Source of the DNA: Dendrophyllia cribrosa
Lineage: Eukaryota; Cnidaria; Anthozoa; Scleractinia; Dendrophylliidae
Reading direction: 5' to 3'
Assembly: GCA_024195265.1 (NCBI GenBank)
Contig: JAJLRJ010000009.1
Span: forward strand, 36,183,710-36,247,709
Length of the DNA stretch: 64,000 bases
Positions 24,672-35,384 of the stretch are shown in pieces. The notes under the pieces are model-generated. The model searched no databases and was not told the DNA's origin. It worked only from the letters and a program-made list of their open reading frames with translations. Made by a program: the position numbers and the translations under genes. Each line of letters starts with the position of its first letter. Positions within the stretch are counted from its first letter, which is position 1.

Positions 24672-24852
24672 TAAGTGTGCTGTGACTACTTTTTTCAGAA
24701 GGTTAACGCGCTTCTTCGTTATACTGCTCACTATCCCGATACTCCCCATCATCAAACCGTGAACTAAATTGCATGCAGATTCCCAAGACATTTACTTTCC
24801 AATATGCCTAACACAACGACGCCCAAGTATACGCTCTCACAGCGTCTTCTTC

Positions 24853-24903
24853 GGGGTCGGGGTCGGGTCGGGGTCGGGGTCGGGTCGGGGTCGGGTCGGG
24901 GTC

Positions 24904-24935
<32 letters not shown>

Positions 24936-24957
24936 ATCGGGGTCGGGGTCGGGGTCT
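24853..24957 (+). repeat. GGGGTCG/GGGTCG tandem repeat
   Basis: About 16 units of 6-7 bp, ending in a T-rich run. Regularly spaced G3-G4 blocks could form G-quadruplexes. The Gly-Ser and Gly-Val frames across it are repeat translations. Confidence 0.9.
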
Positions 24958-25020
24958 GTTTTTTTTTTCTACTTTTTTTATTATTTTATTTCAACTCAAT
25001 TTCGACTATTTATCAATCTG

Positions 25021-26075
25021 TTTCTTGCGTTCGTTCCGCTGAATATTCAATCGTTAGGAAAAGGTCAAATCCTAGCTTCATCTAAAAATTCGCTAATTAA
25101 AAATAACGATGCTTTGCAGGGTTTTTGCAGTGGTATGGAATTCTCTTTGCACAAAATCGTTGTGTAAAAAAATAGCAGGCAGGTCACTGAAATGTCAGAT
25201 ATAATAATTTATATAAATATTAATGTGGAAGTTCCTATAGCTATATTTAACTTAGATAACAAACCAAAGTATTGGCGTTAAGGGGGGACACCACTCCGCA
25301 ATCGGCGCGGCATACGACTTCCATTACGTGACTAAAAAGCCCCAGTAGGTCAAATAACTCACGCGACCTCTCCACGGCACTACCCAGCGTGCTACAATGG
25401 AACGAGAGTAGGCAGGCCCCTTACATGGGCGGGCTGGGCGGGCTATCTCTTTTTTTGGCGGGGCTCTTAAATTGTTTTGGCGGGCTCATGTTTTGGCGGA
25501 CTTTTTTATTGCAACGGTGCACTTTATTAAGCACGAGTCGGACATATTAACAAACATGGCAACAAGAAGAAAGGCTATAGCGGCGAATTTTTGCTGGTAA
25601 TTTCAAGTCAAAATAATAGGAGGGTGACCCTGGGGTGGTCGTTTACATGCAGAAAAGATAGCCCGCTTAGGAGGGTGACCCTGGGGTGACCGTTTACATG
25701 CAGAAAAGATAGTCCGCCTAGGAGGGTGACCCTGGCAAGCAGACAGGGGGATCCGGGTAGGCGGGTGACCCTGTCTATCATGTAAACACTTCACTGTGCT
25801 TTGTAAAGCAATGTATGAAAAGTTGGCCCTCCTAGGGTAGCCCGGGTACGAGGGTGACCCTGCTACCCGGATCACCCTCCCTCCATGTAAACAGGTCCTT
25901 AACGGAAAAATTACGTACAGAGCCGATAAAAACTACTCAACGATTTTATTCAAGGAGAATTCCACATCACTGCAAAGCATCGTTATTATATTTATTTAGC
26001 GAATTTTTAAATGAAGCTAGGATTTGACCTTTTCCTAACGATTGAATATTCAGCTGTACGAACGCAAGAAAGAGG
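25021..26075. mobile_element. 1-kb element with ~100-bp inverted arms
   Basis: 25021-25118 (cgttcgttccgctgaatat...gatgctttgca) is the reverse complement of 25965-26075. The interior carries the tggcgggct motifs and the GGGTGACCCTG minisatellite. No coding region recognised. Confidence 0.65.
25615..25895. repeat. Minisatellite with palindromic GGGTGACCCTG core
   Basis: The motif gggtgacccTg recurs about six times, several within a longer unit containing gtttacatgcagaaaagata. Its boundaries suggest a decayed MITE with internally repeated termini. The proline-rich 90-codon frame on the minus strand is its translation. Confidence 0.75.
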
Positions 26076-26270
26076 TATTTTCTTCGGAAACAGTTAACGT
26101 TAATTTAACAATTTAATTAACAGCAAACACTAAAACTGAATTATGGGTAAATAACACTAAACACTAAACCCCATTCGGACCGTGTGATGATACTCAATGG
26201 ACACCGCTCAAAGCCAGTTTTGGGAGCCGTATTGCAGTTGTGTCTGAATCGAAAGCCTAGTATCAGAAAC

Positions 26271-26796
26271 TAATGCTGTGTTCACACTAGGGCGAAACAT
26301 GTTTAGTCTGATTACGAATGAAACATGTTTCACTAGGAAATTTGTTCACATCAGGCGGCTCATTGCGCGAATCATGATCGAAACATGTTTATTCTGAGCA
26401 TGATTGAAATTACTTCACGAGGTAGTTTCTATCTAAAATAAGCCAGAAGAAACACGTTATCGCAAATGTTGTCTCTTTTTTTCTTTGAACGCTGCAATGC
26501 CCTTTTTTCCCGAAGGACTTGAGAAGTGAAACTAAACGACAATTCATGCATGCAACAGCGAGTTTAAGCTCTATTTTATTTCGGTTCGTGTGTAATAATC
26601 AAGATTTTATGCGAGCTTTATTATAATATGCTTGTTTTGTAAAACAGTATAAATTATAGAACCAGCCGTGAAACGTGTTTTGAAATTAACAACTATTGTG
26701 AGCAATGAAATTGCAAACATGTTTACGCGGGAAACGTATTTAGTTGAAACATGTTTACTCTAAACATGTCTCGGTGCTAATGTGAACACAGCATTA
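26271..26796. mobile_element. MITE with TAATGCTGTGTTCAC ends
   Basis: Inverted ends taatgctgtgttcac / gtgaacacagcatta, with many aaacatgttta motifs in both orientations near the ends. A solo end of the same type lies at about 59310-59420. Confidence 0.8.
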
Positions 26797-27194
26797 TACG
26801 TTTATACTTATTCCTGGATGCCTTATAGCAATCCCCCCCCCCCCCCCCTAATTTGAATTATGTCTCTTTGGTACCAGAAGGTTTGAGCCCAATGTTTAGC
26901 ATTACTTGAATTTTTTCTGTTGCATAGGATATGCTGGGTAGAATGCCGTAAAATTTTTGATGTTAGTTCAGGTGGCATGTTGTCTCGCCGGCGAAAGAAG
27001 ACATGCAAATCGAAGAAACAAATGATATCGCGATCTCCAAGGTAAGCCATCACAGATGACCTCATTCAAGCTGGACAATCAGGTAACTTTTGAGATTATT
27101 AACTTACAGTGCCCTCATTTTCATTTTGCAACGAATTCAGGTTTTTTTTTCAGAATTCTGATTTCACGTACAATATAAGCAGACATCTAAATGA

Positions 27195-27436
27195 GAATTT
27201 AGTTTTATCGACTGAGTCGATAAGGTAAATTGACCACCGTAAAAAGATTCAAATAGCTGACGTTTCGAGCGCTAGCCCTTCGTCGGAGCGAATCCAAGGG
27301 CTAGCGCTCGAAACGTCAGCTATTTGAATCTTTTTACGGTGGTCAATTTACCTTATCGACTCAGTCGATAAAACTAAATTCTCGTGTTTCATCCCCCCAC
27401 CGACGCAGCACCACAGTTTCTCTAGAAACTAACCCC
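27195..27436. mobile_element. Penelope-derived short insertion with 14-bp TSD
   Basis: An exact 14-bp duplication, agacatctaaatga, flanks the element (27181-27194 and 27437-27450). Two inverted arms of about 75 bp (tttttacggtggtcaattta type) surround a short centre. On the minus strand 27259-27290 reads CGACGA-A-GGGC-tagc-GCTC-GAAAC, which resembles the hammerhead-like core of Penelope-like elements with one core base changed. No coding capacity. Confidence 0.75.
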
Positions 27437-27564
27437 AGACATCTAAATGATTCGTTTACTAAACTCAATAAAGTTTTTCTGTATTCTCTCTTGTTCACAG
27501 GCCTTTGTTTCAGAGGTTTGTGTAATTACCATATTTTAAATACAGTACCACGACGGTGTCATTT

Positions 27565-27711
27565 ATAGGTGGTTTTCATGTTACGTCATCGCCGCCATGC
27601 TGATGGAAATAAACAATAGTTCTCTCATTAGCTCCTTTTGTTCGTCCACCAGCATTTGTTCGTTTCACTATTGTTATCTATGTCTCTAGAGATTGATTGC
27701 AAACCACCTAT
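27565..27711. mobile_element. Small MITE
   Basis: Short inverted ends ataggtggtttt / gcaaaccacctat about 145 bp apart. Confidence 0.35.
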
Positions 27712-28124
27712 TGCCATACCTTCCTGTTTTCTATAGAAACGACTACGGTTCCACTATTGCCATGGCTTTATGAACAGCATTCTGTCATTTATATTAGAAT
27801 ATCTACGGCTATTGCTCCTTCCATCGGGCGTTCTAGTTTATCGTTTTCGGGAAACCGAAAGAGAAGTACCGTGGCAAGATAAAAACCCTATTCGCTTCAG
27901 GTAAGCGTTTTTCTGAATTTTTTTTCATCAAATTTCTTCTCTTAATCAACTCAGTTTTCTTCAAAACCTCTGTTCATCACACATATGTGACGCGACTTTT
28001 TAGTTTGTCCTCTCTTTGCATCTATCGATCAGTAATTTTTGCACAGAAATGTAAAAATTCACAACATTTAAAGGTCGGTGCGCCCCAGCGGGCCTCGCCG
28101 TTTTAGTGGTGAAAAATCGACTTT

Positions 28125-28525
28125 AATAAACGAAGTTTAACTTAGACCGCGGTTGAGTTAATAAATGGACCTCCACATCTGTTTATAAAGTAGGTCATTT
28201 TAAGTAGATCAATGTTTTTTTGTCTACGGCCTAATACATACCTTCTGGCGTACATTTCTCAACCGGCCCGAGGACATTTCGCCTACTATAAAGTTTTTTT
28301 TTTCACGAATGACGTTGAAGTTTCTAGCCCGAAAACCTGCTCAAGTTGTATAGGAAACGTAATATTTTATTACTTAGATTTCAAAGCCGTCAACATAAAC
28401 GGTCCATTAACCAAATATATTTATTGGTAAACATCCTGCACTTATTAAACAGCTTTTCGAACCCCGGGCCAGATTGAAATTGATTTAGACCATGGTTTTG
28501 TTAAACACCGTTTAAATAAACGACC
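28125..28525. repeat. Dispersed repeat, longer copy of 13900-14095
   Basis: Shares both end blocks with the copy at 13900-14095 in opposite orientation, but is about twice as long. It lies about 0.8 kb upstream of the transporter gene. Confidence 0.5.
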
Positions 28526-29334
28526 CGTAGCCTTTTTAGAACGTCTCTTATAGTCTCTTGTCACATTTGGTGCGAACATTTCTATTCTCCAAATCCTGAA
28601 GGTCGGCCCACCTTAATTCCAAATGCGATCATCTCATTTCCGGGCAAAAAATTACCTGTCTTACCTTGTCTGAGTTTTTCGAAAAATATCCGATCTAATG
28701 CTCCAAATGTTGGAAAGTTTTCTCTTCGCACTTGCGTTGGCGAGTGAGAAAGCAGTTTTTGTAAATAGGCTTTTTAAAACCCTTTCACTCCCAGAATCAA
28801 TAATGAAGACATGTAGCGTAGTTCTTACTTTGGAGTCTGTGGACGAAATCCCATGGCTTGACCATTCAAATGAAACCTGTTTGGTTGTACCTTTTCATTG
28901 TACCATTTGTTTTTCAATATTCAGTGCAAATTTATAAACGAAATTTGGGATTTTTGTTGAATTTTTATCTTTGGCACTCTCATATATAGATTCATTTGCA
29001 TTGATTGAGTTGTTGTTGGACTATTCTCGTTACCATGCCGGGATAGTAGAATTTCTAGTTGACATGAAACTGCAAAGTCACGGCAGGATATTTGGAGTTT
29101 GACAGTTTAGTCCGGGACTTGACGAATAGCAACTTTGTTAAATGGCCTCGCTATTGAGTGTTCTTGCCACCTCTACACTCTAACTCAAATATTTTGGCAA
29201 TCGTTATATTTTGTAATTGTTTTTATAATACATCTTTCTGTGTTTCTCAGTTGTTTCTTCTTTCTATACAGGACGAAAATCCAGTATACCTGTAGCTTCA
29301 CTGTCGGGTTATTTCAACGTCTTATAAGTGGAAC

Positions 29335-30648
29335 ATGGATACAAGTGACCTTTCTGACGAAGAGTTCGAACGTATAGCCATCATAGAGCTACAGTCCAGC
29401 GACGCTGAATATTCAACTGACAGTGACGTCACAACACCAGCACACAAAGACAACCCCCAGCCCTCCACTGACAGTGCCTCAGTTTTTAAAACAGCGATCA
29501 ACATAATGAACTACCTTGAAGGTATTGGCTTCCTGGCTCTGCCGTATGCTGTCAAACGTGGAGGGATTGTTGTCATCCTGGCATTTTTATTAATGCCGAT
29601 TTGCTCATGGTATACAGGGAAAGTTCTTATCGAGTGTCTTTATGACACTGATGATAAAGGAAGGCGAGTAAAGGAGAGGTCAACGTTCAAAGCTCTAGGA
29701 GAGGTTCTTTGGCCAAGATACGGAGGCTATCTTGTTACATCTTTAGTGCAAATGTCATTGTTGGTGGCTTCAGTTTCGTATCTGATTCTTTGCGGATCTC
29801 TGATGAGTCACGCCCTCCCATCAGTTCCCCTCACAGTCACTGAGTGGACATGCATTGCAGGAGTCGTGGTTCTTCCAACAACGTTCCTGAAGTCCTTATC
29901 AGAAATCGCCTGGTTTAGTGCACTTAGCGTTGTTGCGTTAATCTCCGTTTTGATCTCTGTTCTCTGGTACGGTGCTGAGCACGTGGATGAGTGGAATCTG
30001 GGCACTATCCTATTTTGGGACATTGAAGGTGTTACTATCGCTCTTCCGATTATAATTTTCAGTTATAACGCGGTGGCAATCTTACCTTTAACCGAGAATA
30101 GCATGCGTGAAAAACACAAATTACCCATGGCACTTGCTTTAGCGTATCTCGTAAACGTATTGATAAAATTGACTTTTTCTCTTTTCTCATTCCTTTCCTT
30201 TGGATTCAGCACTGACGAAGTTATAATTGAAAATTTCCCTGCAGGTCCCTTTCGTATGAGTATGAGCTTTATTTATGTTTTCAGTTGCATATTTTCATAC
30301 GCCCTACCTCTTCGCCCAGTGTTTGTCTTGCTGGAGGAAACAGAAGTTATCACGAACACGTCTTCGAAAATCCCAATACTGGGTTCAATACTGATTCGCA
30401 TCATTATGGTTCTGTTTACGGTTGCGATAGCAATCCTGGTACCTAAATTTGCTCTAATTGTTTCGTTTACTGGAAGTATAACTGGCGCATTTTTTTCGTA
30501 TATTTTTCCCTGTGCCTTACGCCTGAAGTTAAAGTTTAATCAGCTGAAAGTACGTGAAATTTGTATTGATGTGCTGATAATACTACTTGGCGCTGTTGCG
30601 CTAATATCTGGAGTTGTATTTTCAGGAAAGGCTTTATTTATTGGTTAA
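29335..30648 (+). CDS. Vesicular inhibitory amino-acid transporter-like (SLC32)
   Basis: A single 437-codon frame. Proteins of this family load GABA or glycine into synaptic vesicles using the proton gradient. An acidic cytosolic N-terminus (1-50) precedes about eleven predicted membrane segments (roughly 55-72, 78-98, 133-160, 170-188, 191-211, 233-252, 264-288, 308-330, 350-370, 375-396, 408-430). Family-like motifs are GFLALPYAV (65-73), YTGKVLIECLYDTD (93-106), FLKSLSEIAWFS (184-195) and IIIFSYNAVAILP (239-251). It is shorter than vertebrate VGAT (about 525), mainly at the N-terminus. ATG 29335 is the first in frame after an apparent 5'-UTR splice acceptor (ctttctatacag, ending 29271), so a non-coding exon upstream is likely. 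A MITE begins 28 bp after the stop. The substrate is uncertain because cnidarians have diverged members. Confidence 0.9.
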   Translation: MDTSDLSDEEFERIAIIELQSSDAEYSTDSDVTTPAHKDNPQPSTDSASVFKTAINIMNYLEGIGFLALPYAVKRGGIVVILAFLLMPICSWYTGKVLIECLYDTDDKGRRVKERSTFKALGEVLWPRYGGYLVTSLVQMSLLVASVSYLILCGSLMSHALPSVPLTVTEWTCIAGVVVLPTTFLKSLSEIAWFSALSVVALISVLISVLWYGAEHVDEWNLGTILFWDIEGVTIALPIIIFSYNAVAILPLTENSMREKHKLPMALALAYLVNVLIKLTFSLFSFLSFGFSTDEVIIENFPAGPFRMSMSFIYVFSCIFSYALPLRPVFVLLEETEVITNTSSKIPILGSILIRIIMVLFTVAIAILVPKFALIVSFTGSITGAFFSYIFPCALRLKLKFNQLKVREICIDVLIILLGAVALISGVVFSGKALFIG

Positions 30649-30675
30649 AGTGATTTGTTCCGGTGAATGATATTC

Positions 30676-31232
30676 TTAACCCTCGGACGTACACGCAAAC
30701 TTATACCCCCATTGGGTTTTTGCAACGTTGCAATATTTCTGAAATATTTTACATCTAATAGATAGCCCGCGATGTGCTCTACAAGATAAGGTAAATATTA
30801 TGGGTTGTGGCACTGTTGGGAGTCCGTGACGTCATCCAAAATGGCCGCCAAGAACGCCGCCATCTTGGATTTTACTAAACATTCAAATTTTTCGGGAAAA
30901 ATTGCAAATATTGTTTAATGGAGTTGCAAAATAACATGCAATTAAACATTTTGATGCTTTTGGTAGCATTTTATATATTTTTTCACTGCAAAAAGGTAAA
31001 AAACGCGCATTTTTATTCAAAAATGGCTTGACCACATGTTACATATGACGTCATATCTCGTTACTATAGCAACCAGTTGTCGCCAAACTTTACCAAAATA
31101 CGTCTTAAGGATAAACCACCAGCTACTGAAAACGGCATTTGCTAATCGTAAATGGACTTGAAAATATCGGAGAAAAACCTTAAGGGGGGTGGCAACCCCC
31201 CCCCCCCCCCCCCTTGTACGTCCGAGAGTTAA
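30676..31232. mobile_element. piggyBac-type MITE family B, intact copy
   Basis: TTAA at both borders (30676-30679 and 31229-31232) and inverted ends CCCTCGGACGTAC / GTACGTCCGAGAG. Internal CRE-like tgacgtcatccaaaatggcc and a poly-C run near the right end. It lies in the probable 3' UTR of the transporter. The 118-codon minus-strand frame is its translation. Confidence 0.85.
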
Positions 31233-31356
31233 CATCGCCTGCTCAATGTCTTTACGTAAGCAATAGGCCACTTTTTCTATGAGTTCATCAGGCGTTATAA
31301 ATCCACGAGGGATGTTGGGAGAACACACACAAAAAAACTTGAAAATAGTAATAGTA

Positions 31357-31874
31357 ATAGAGTGTTTACACATAACGTCATAAAATTAAAAAATCTAAAG
31401 TATGCATCCTACAAAGCTGTTTCTAACCTGGTATGTGGATACCAGTGCTATAATCTTTCACAAAGAGTTTCAGGTTTTAACAATGTTTTGCTGTCGATTT
31501 ATAAAGGTTTAAAGTGTGTCACGCAATTCGTCACGTTATTTCAGATAAGCCGTGGAAATAAACAAAATTGAACTAGTTGAAAGTTATTTTTTTGAAAGTG
31601 ATGAGATTTTTGGTGTTATCAAGACTTTGAATTTGTGGCCGCCATGTTGGTGTCCCTAGGTGGAACACCATGCAAGATGGCTGCTCCATACATTTCTTAC
31701 TGAAAATGTCTAATACTCATTCGCCTATAACTCTTGAACTAAATGGTCTGGCGCTTCAAAATTTGGCACAGATGTGTAGTTTTAACCTCTCTACAATTCC
31801 ATAAACATTTTGGAATCGAAAACTATTGTTTAATGCTTTTGAATTTTGATATGACGCAAGTGAAAACACTCTAT
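31357..31874. mobile_element. MITE, ATAGAGTGTTT ends
   Basis: The ends atagagtgtttaca and gtgaaaacactctat are inverted, and the internal motif ggccgccatgttgg is present. It belongs to the same broad group as 53132-53300. Confidence 0.65.
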
Positions 31875-32081
31875 AGTTTATTTAAAGTCGAGGGAGTGGT
31901 CACCCAATCTCCCGAGCCAGAGGCTCATGTAAAAAACGCTCGACAAAATTACAAATTAAATAAATTGGAACAATAGCAAAGCAGTTTAAGAGAGCTCCAA
32001 AGGTTTTTTGTTTTGTTTTCAAGTGACGTTTTCCTTGGCGGCGTTGCTGACGTGGTTGCCAAGTTCCATAATATCCCTGAA

Positions 32082-32977
32082 TCAACATGTGAAACATCGG
32101 AGAACATTCAAGACTTCTGAGACTTCCCGTCTGACTTCCCTTATTCTCCAACAATACAATACTGGGTTCAACAATGAGTTGAGAAAAATAATTTCTGATG
32201 TGATGTTGGTCGCCTCTGAATTTGAGGTTGTCACCATGGTAACTGCAAAAACAACAACAAAGAAGTACGGAAGGTAGCAGGTAAACTAACTGCAAAACAT
32301 TAAAATCATGGTGTTGAGCGACTTTTTATATTGGACAACGATGAATTGATTTCCGCCATGCTGCTGTGATGCAAGGGCTTGTTGGATTTGTTGCTGATGA
32401 TGTTGTATTCCATACGATGTTGTGATATATGATATTGCTGTTATCACAACACAGCAAAGAATGACAATCGCGACAGTAATCATGGACATTTCCTCGCTTA
32501 GAAGCCAACCAAAAGGCCAGAGAAATCCAAATGTCCAACATGCCGCCAATGCCAGCACGATCGTTTAAAAGTGATGACTTGACGATATCTTAGCCTCAGT
32601 TTAACAGCATAAAATCTGTCCAAAGCGATCACAGTCATCGTCAAAAACGAAACCAACCCCAAACCGTAACCTGTAACAGCATATGGGTTTTGAATGTTGC
32701 AGAATAGCTTACTTTTGTTGTACACCACCGCAAAACAGTATGCTGCAAATAGTGAGTTAACAACAAGCCCAACCCCGAAATCCGACAAAGCCAAGCTGCA
32801 ATATAGCGCTTTGGTTGGGGTGTGCAAAGACTGAGATTTTCGAAAAGCGTGCAGTATTAGGCAGTTTCCAAGGATTGTGAAGATTGCTAATAAAACATTT
32901 GTGCTTCCAAGAATTGTTTACCCAACTGTGCTTGTAGAGGCTTCGTGTAAATATGATAATCTTGAAACACACGACAT
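32082..32977 (-). pseudogene. Class A GPCR pseudogene, MECA-like
   Basis: Minus-strand remnant of an intronless receptor closely related to 40534-41454. From ATG 32977 the frame meets a TAA just before TM1. TM1 (LLAIFTILGNCLILHAFRKS), TM2 (LALSDFGVGLVV) and TM3 with a DRF motif (TVIALDRFYAV) follow. The frame changes near 32560 (TM4-TM5, then a Gln-rich third loop), again near 32295 (start of TM6) and again near 32250. TM7 reads NSLLNPVLYCWRIREVRREV and ends at TGA 32082-32084. All seven segments are recognisable but cannot be made as one protein. The TM7 block differs from that of the intact gene at only a few positions, so decay seems fairly recent. Confidence 0.85.
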
Positions 32978-33049
32978 TCCGTCCCTATTGTAGTGGCGAC
33001 TCAACTAAGATGTCGTTGCCTGAAAGTTTAAACCTGTGAAGAAAAAAAT

Positions 33050-33350
33050 GAATAATAAATACCTAGAGGGGTAAGGGGGGTAAGTCTTCACAAGCCTAAT
33101 GACTTTGAACTCATAGAACTTTATCCAGTTTCTGTAGCGGACTGACAGTATTACTACTTCCCTTCCCCCAGCAATATGTCGCCGGTACCCATTTATACAC
33201 CTGGTTGGAGAGAGACAACGTGGAGCAAAATTTTGGTGTTAGGAAACAACACCACGGCAGAGACCAGGCTTAAACCACTGACCTTCAGGTTGAAAGTCCG
33301 ACGCGTTAACCACGAGACCAAGCTAGACCACCGCGCCTCTTAAAACCTAG
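33050..33350 (-). mobile_element. tRNA-derived SINE, Glu-like head
   Basis: Minus strand from about 33345 has a tRNA-like head with an A box (gtggtctagcttgg / ctcgtggttaacg region), an anticodon-loop-like ctttcaa and a degenerate B box (agtggtttaagcc). An unrelated body containing gggtaccggcgacatattg follows. The acceptor stem is not intact, so this is not a working tRNA. Confidence 0.65.
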
Positions 33351-33479
33351 ATTGTCGTTATATAATAAGACTGATTTTAAACTGTTCTTTTTTTCTAACA
33401 ATAGCGTAGAAAATAACCATCATCAATCAGTAAAATGTTTTAAAAACGTGCAAAAAAAGGACTAAAAAATGAAACATTG

Positions 33480-34600
33480 TAAAAAGCGTCATAGTGATTG
33501 AGTTCAACAAACGTTTCGAGCATAGTCCTTCATCAGTGTGACCGTTAAATGTTCACGCGAGAACTAAATCGGTAGAATCTTAACATTTGAAATTTGAAAT
33601 TAGAGCGCGCGCACATGAGAAAAATGAAGGTGTACGCGCGCAGTTCACAAGAAATGGAAAGCATTGTTAAGGCCCAAAGGTTTCATGGTGCCGAGCACCA
33701 TGAAGTGCTTTCTGTGGCGACTGGAGCCTCGGCAAAGTCGCAAACCCCTGATGAAGATGTCATCTAAAGTACGGCCGTCAGTATTGAAATGTTCGGCCAC
33801 AGGTAGATCAGGAGTGTTTTTTTGAACGCTTCTTAGGTGTTCGATGTCGCCGAAGCGTTCACAAAGATTTCGACCAGTTTCCCCGATTTATAGATGTCTG
33901 AAGTGATGTGTTTGCAAGTGCGACACAGTGGATGCTGACATGCGAACGAACCAGGTTGATCAGTGTGGCACTTGTTAGAACTGTGCACCAAGGTATCTCT
34001 GAGGTTACCGTCACGCCTGAAGGTAACAACGGGTGGTTTTGAGAATAATTCTCTTGTTGTAGGGTCGTTTGACAAAATGTGAAAATTGTCCAGCAAAATG
34101 TTCTTAACGTGGGAGTTAAAAGGATGGTATGTAAGTACCAGGCGAACTCTGTCATCAATTTCCGCAAATCGCTTCTGGCGTGCTTGCTGTCGGCTCACAG
34201 ACATTAATCTTTCACGATCACTTCGCAACAAATTGGAAGGGTAACCACGGCTTTCGAAAAATGCGCTCATTTTATCGCATTGTAGGATGAAGTCATCATC
34301 GTTAGAGCAGAGACGGCAGAGGCGGAGGAACTGGCTATAAGGGATGCTGTTCTTACAGTGTGCGGGGTGAGATAGTTGTGGGTGTCGGTAATTCTTTGTA
34401 ATGCACGGATATTTCAATGCTATTGCCAGAAATGCGAAGTTGGATGTCCAGGAAAGGAAGCTCGGATTGCGAAATGGAGGAGGTAAAATGCAAAACGGGA
34501 TGGAAGTTGGATACATAATTGATAAAGCCGTTGTATATTGGGACGAAATAAGCTCCTCAATATAGCCCATAAAGAGACAAGCGTAATTAGGGCCCATTTT
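33480..34600 (-). pseudogene. Penelope-like retroelement with GIY-YIG end, decayed
   Basis: The 254-codon minus frame (34597-33833) reads through Penelope-like reverse-transcriptase C-terminal features: MGPNYACLFMGYIEE, then a segment lacking the catalytic YIDD region, then KNSIPYSQFLRLCRLC, RGYPSNLLRSDRER, LTYHPFNSHVKNI and CQHPLCRTCKHI. A second frame (about 33886-33645) continues with GETGRNLCERFGDIEHLRSV and a tail containing MKPLGLNNAFHFL, which is the second half of a GIY-YIG endonuclease. The join is out of frame and the first half of the endonuclease is deleted. At 33511-33540 (-) CTGATGA...GCTCGAAAC resembles a hammerhead-like motif. The 5' part is missing. Confidence 0.85.
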
Positions 34601-34789
34601 GATATTGATTTTCTTAGTAGTATATAGCCATTGGATTTAAGCCTCGTTGTGGATTTCCCTTGGATTTCCTACAAACTAATTTGGATTTCCCTGACTGAGT
34701 GTTGATGTGACTAGTCATCTCATTATAAAAACCTATCCTAATTTTATGCACTGTATTTCGCTTCCTTTTCTAAACAATAGAAACAATAG

Positions 34790-34965
34790 GCCGGCCCAAA
34801 CTTGCCCGCTTTAAAGCAAATCACTTCAAAACAAAACACAACTGACTCAGATATCCTTTACAGACATAGATCAAAACAACATGTATTGACCAGGAATCGA
34901 ACCTAGGTTACTGCGACCACAACGCAGTGTCTTAACCACTAGACCATCAAAGCTGTGGATTCAAT
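34790..34965 (-). mobile_element. tRNA-His-derived SINE or tRNA pseudogene
   Basis: Minus strand from about 34958 reads gatggtctagtggttaagac (A box), then an anticodon arm ctgcg-ttgtggt-cgcag with anticodon GTG, then ctaggttcgattcctgg (B box). The D, anticodon and T arms fold, but the acceptor stem does not pair and there is no poly-T stop. A body of about 100 bp follows. Confidence 0.7.
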
Positions 34966-35384
34966 AGCTGAACATTTTTTTAACAATTGTAAATACCTTA
35001 TAGGATTTTTATATTCTCAATAAAATTGCGGAGTATCAAAAGCGCTTTTTACTTTACTAAAATCGACATTCTTGTAGCAGCTACATCGCTAGAATCTATG
35101 TTAATTTTTAGTTTGCCAGTCATCATCCACTTTAAGTTTTGATACCATGACTTTACCGGTAGCTTCAAAGTTCAAACTTTTAATTATACGAACTTACACT
35201 GAACTAAATTTGCATGGAAAATTAGCACCTCGGAAAAATAAACAAAGCAGCCAATTACATGCGCGTGCTAAAACAATAAACCCGCACTTCGTTTAAGTTC
35301 AAATAAATTTAATAATAACAAAACGCGTTAAGGTTACGTCAAATCATTATGTAAACATTTTGCTGTTTTATTTAGAACTTCTCA

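Noticed and set aside
24769..25167. Gly-Ser/Gly-Val repeat protein
   Set aside because: Translation of the GGGGTCG tandem repeat in two frames, with no flanking domain.
26823..27065. 80-codon minus frame with protein-like composition
   Set aside because: No domain or clear splice sites, and it runs into a poly-C translation. Left unassigned.
29808..30023. Minus-strand 71-codon frame
   Set aside because: Antisense shadow of the SLC32-like coding sequence.
34880..34965. Functional tRNA-His (anticodon GTG)
   Set aside because: The anticodon and T arms fold, but the acceptor stem does not pair and no terminator follows. It is better explained as a SINE head or pseudogene.
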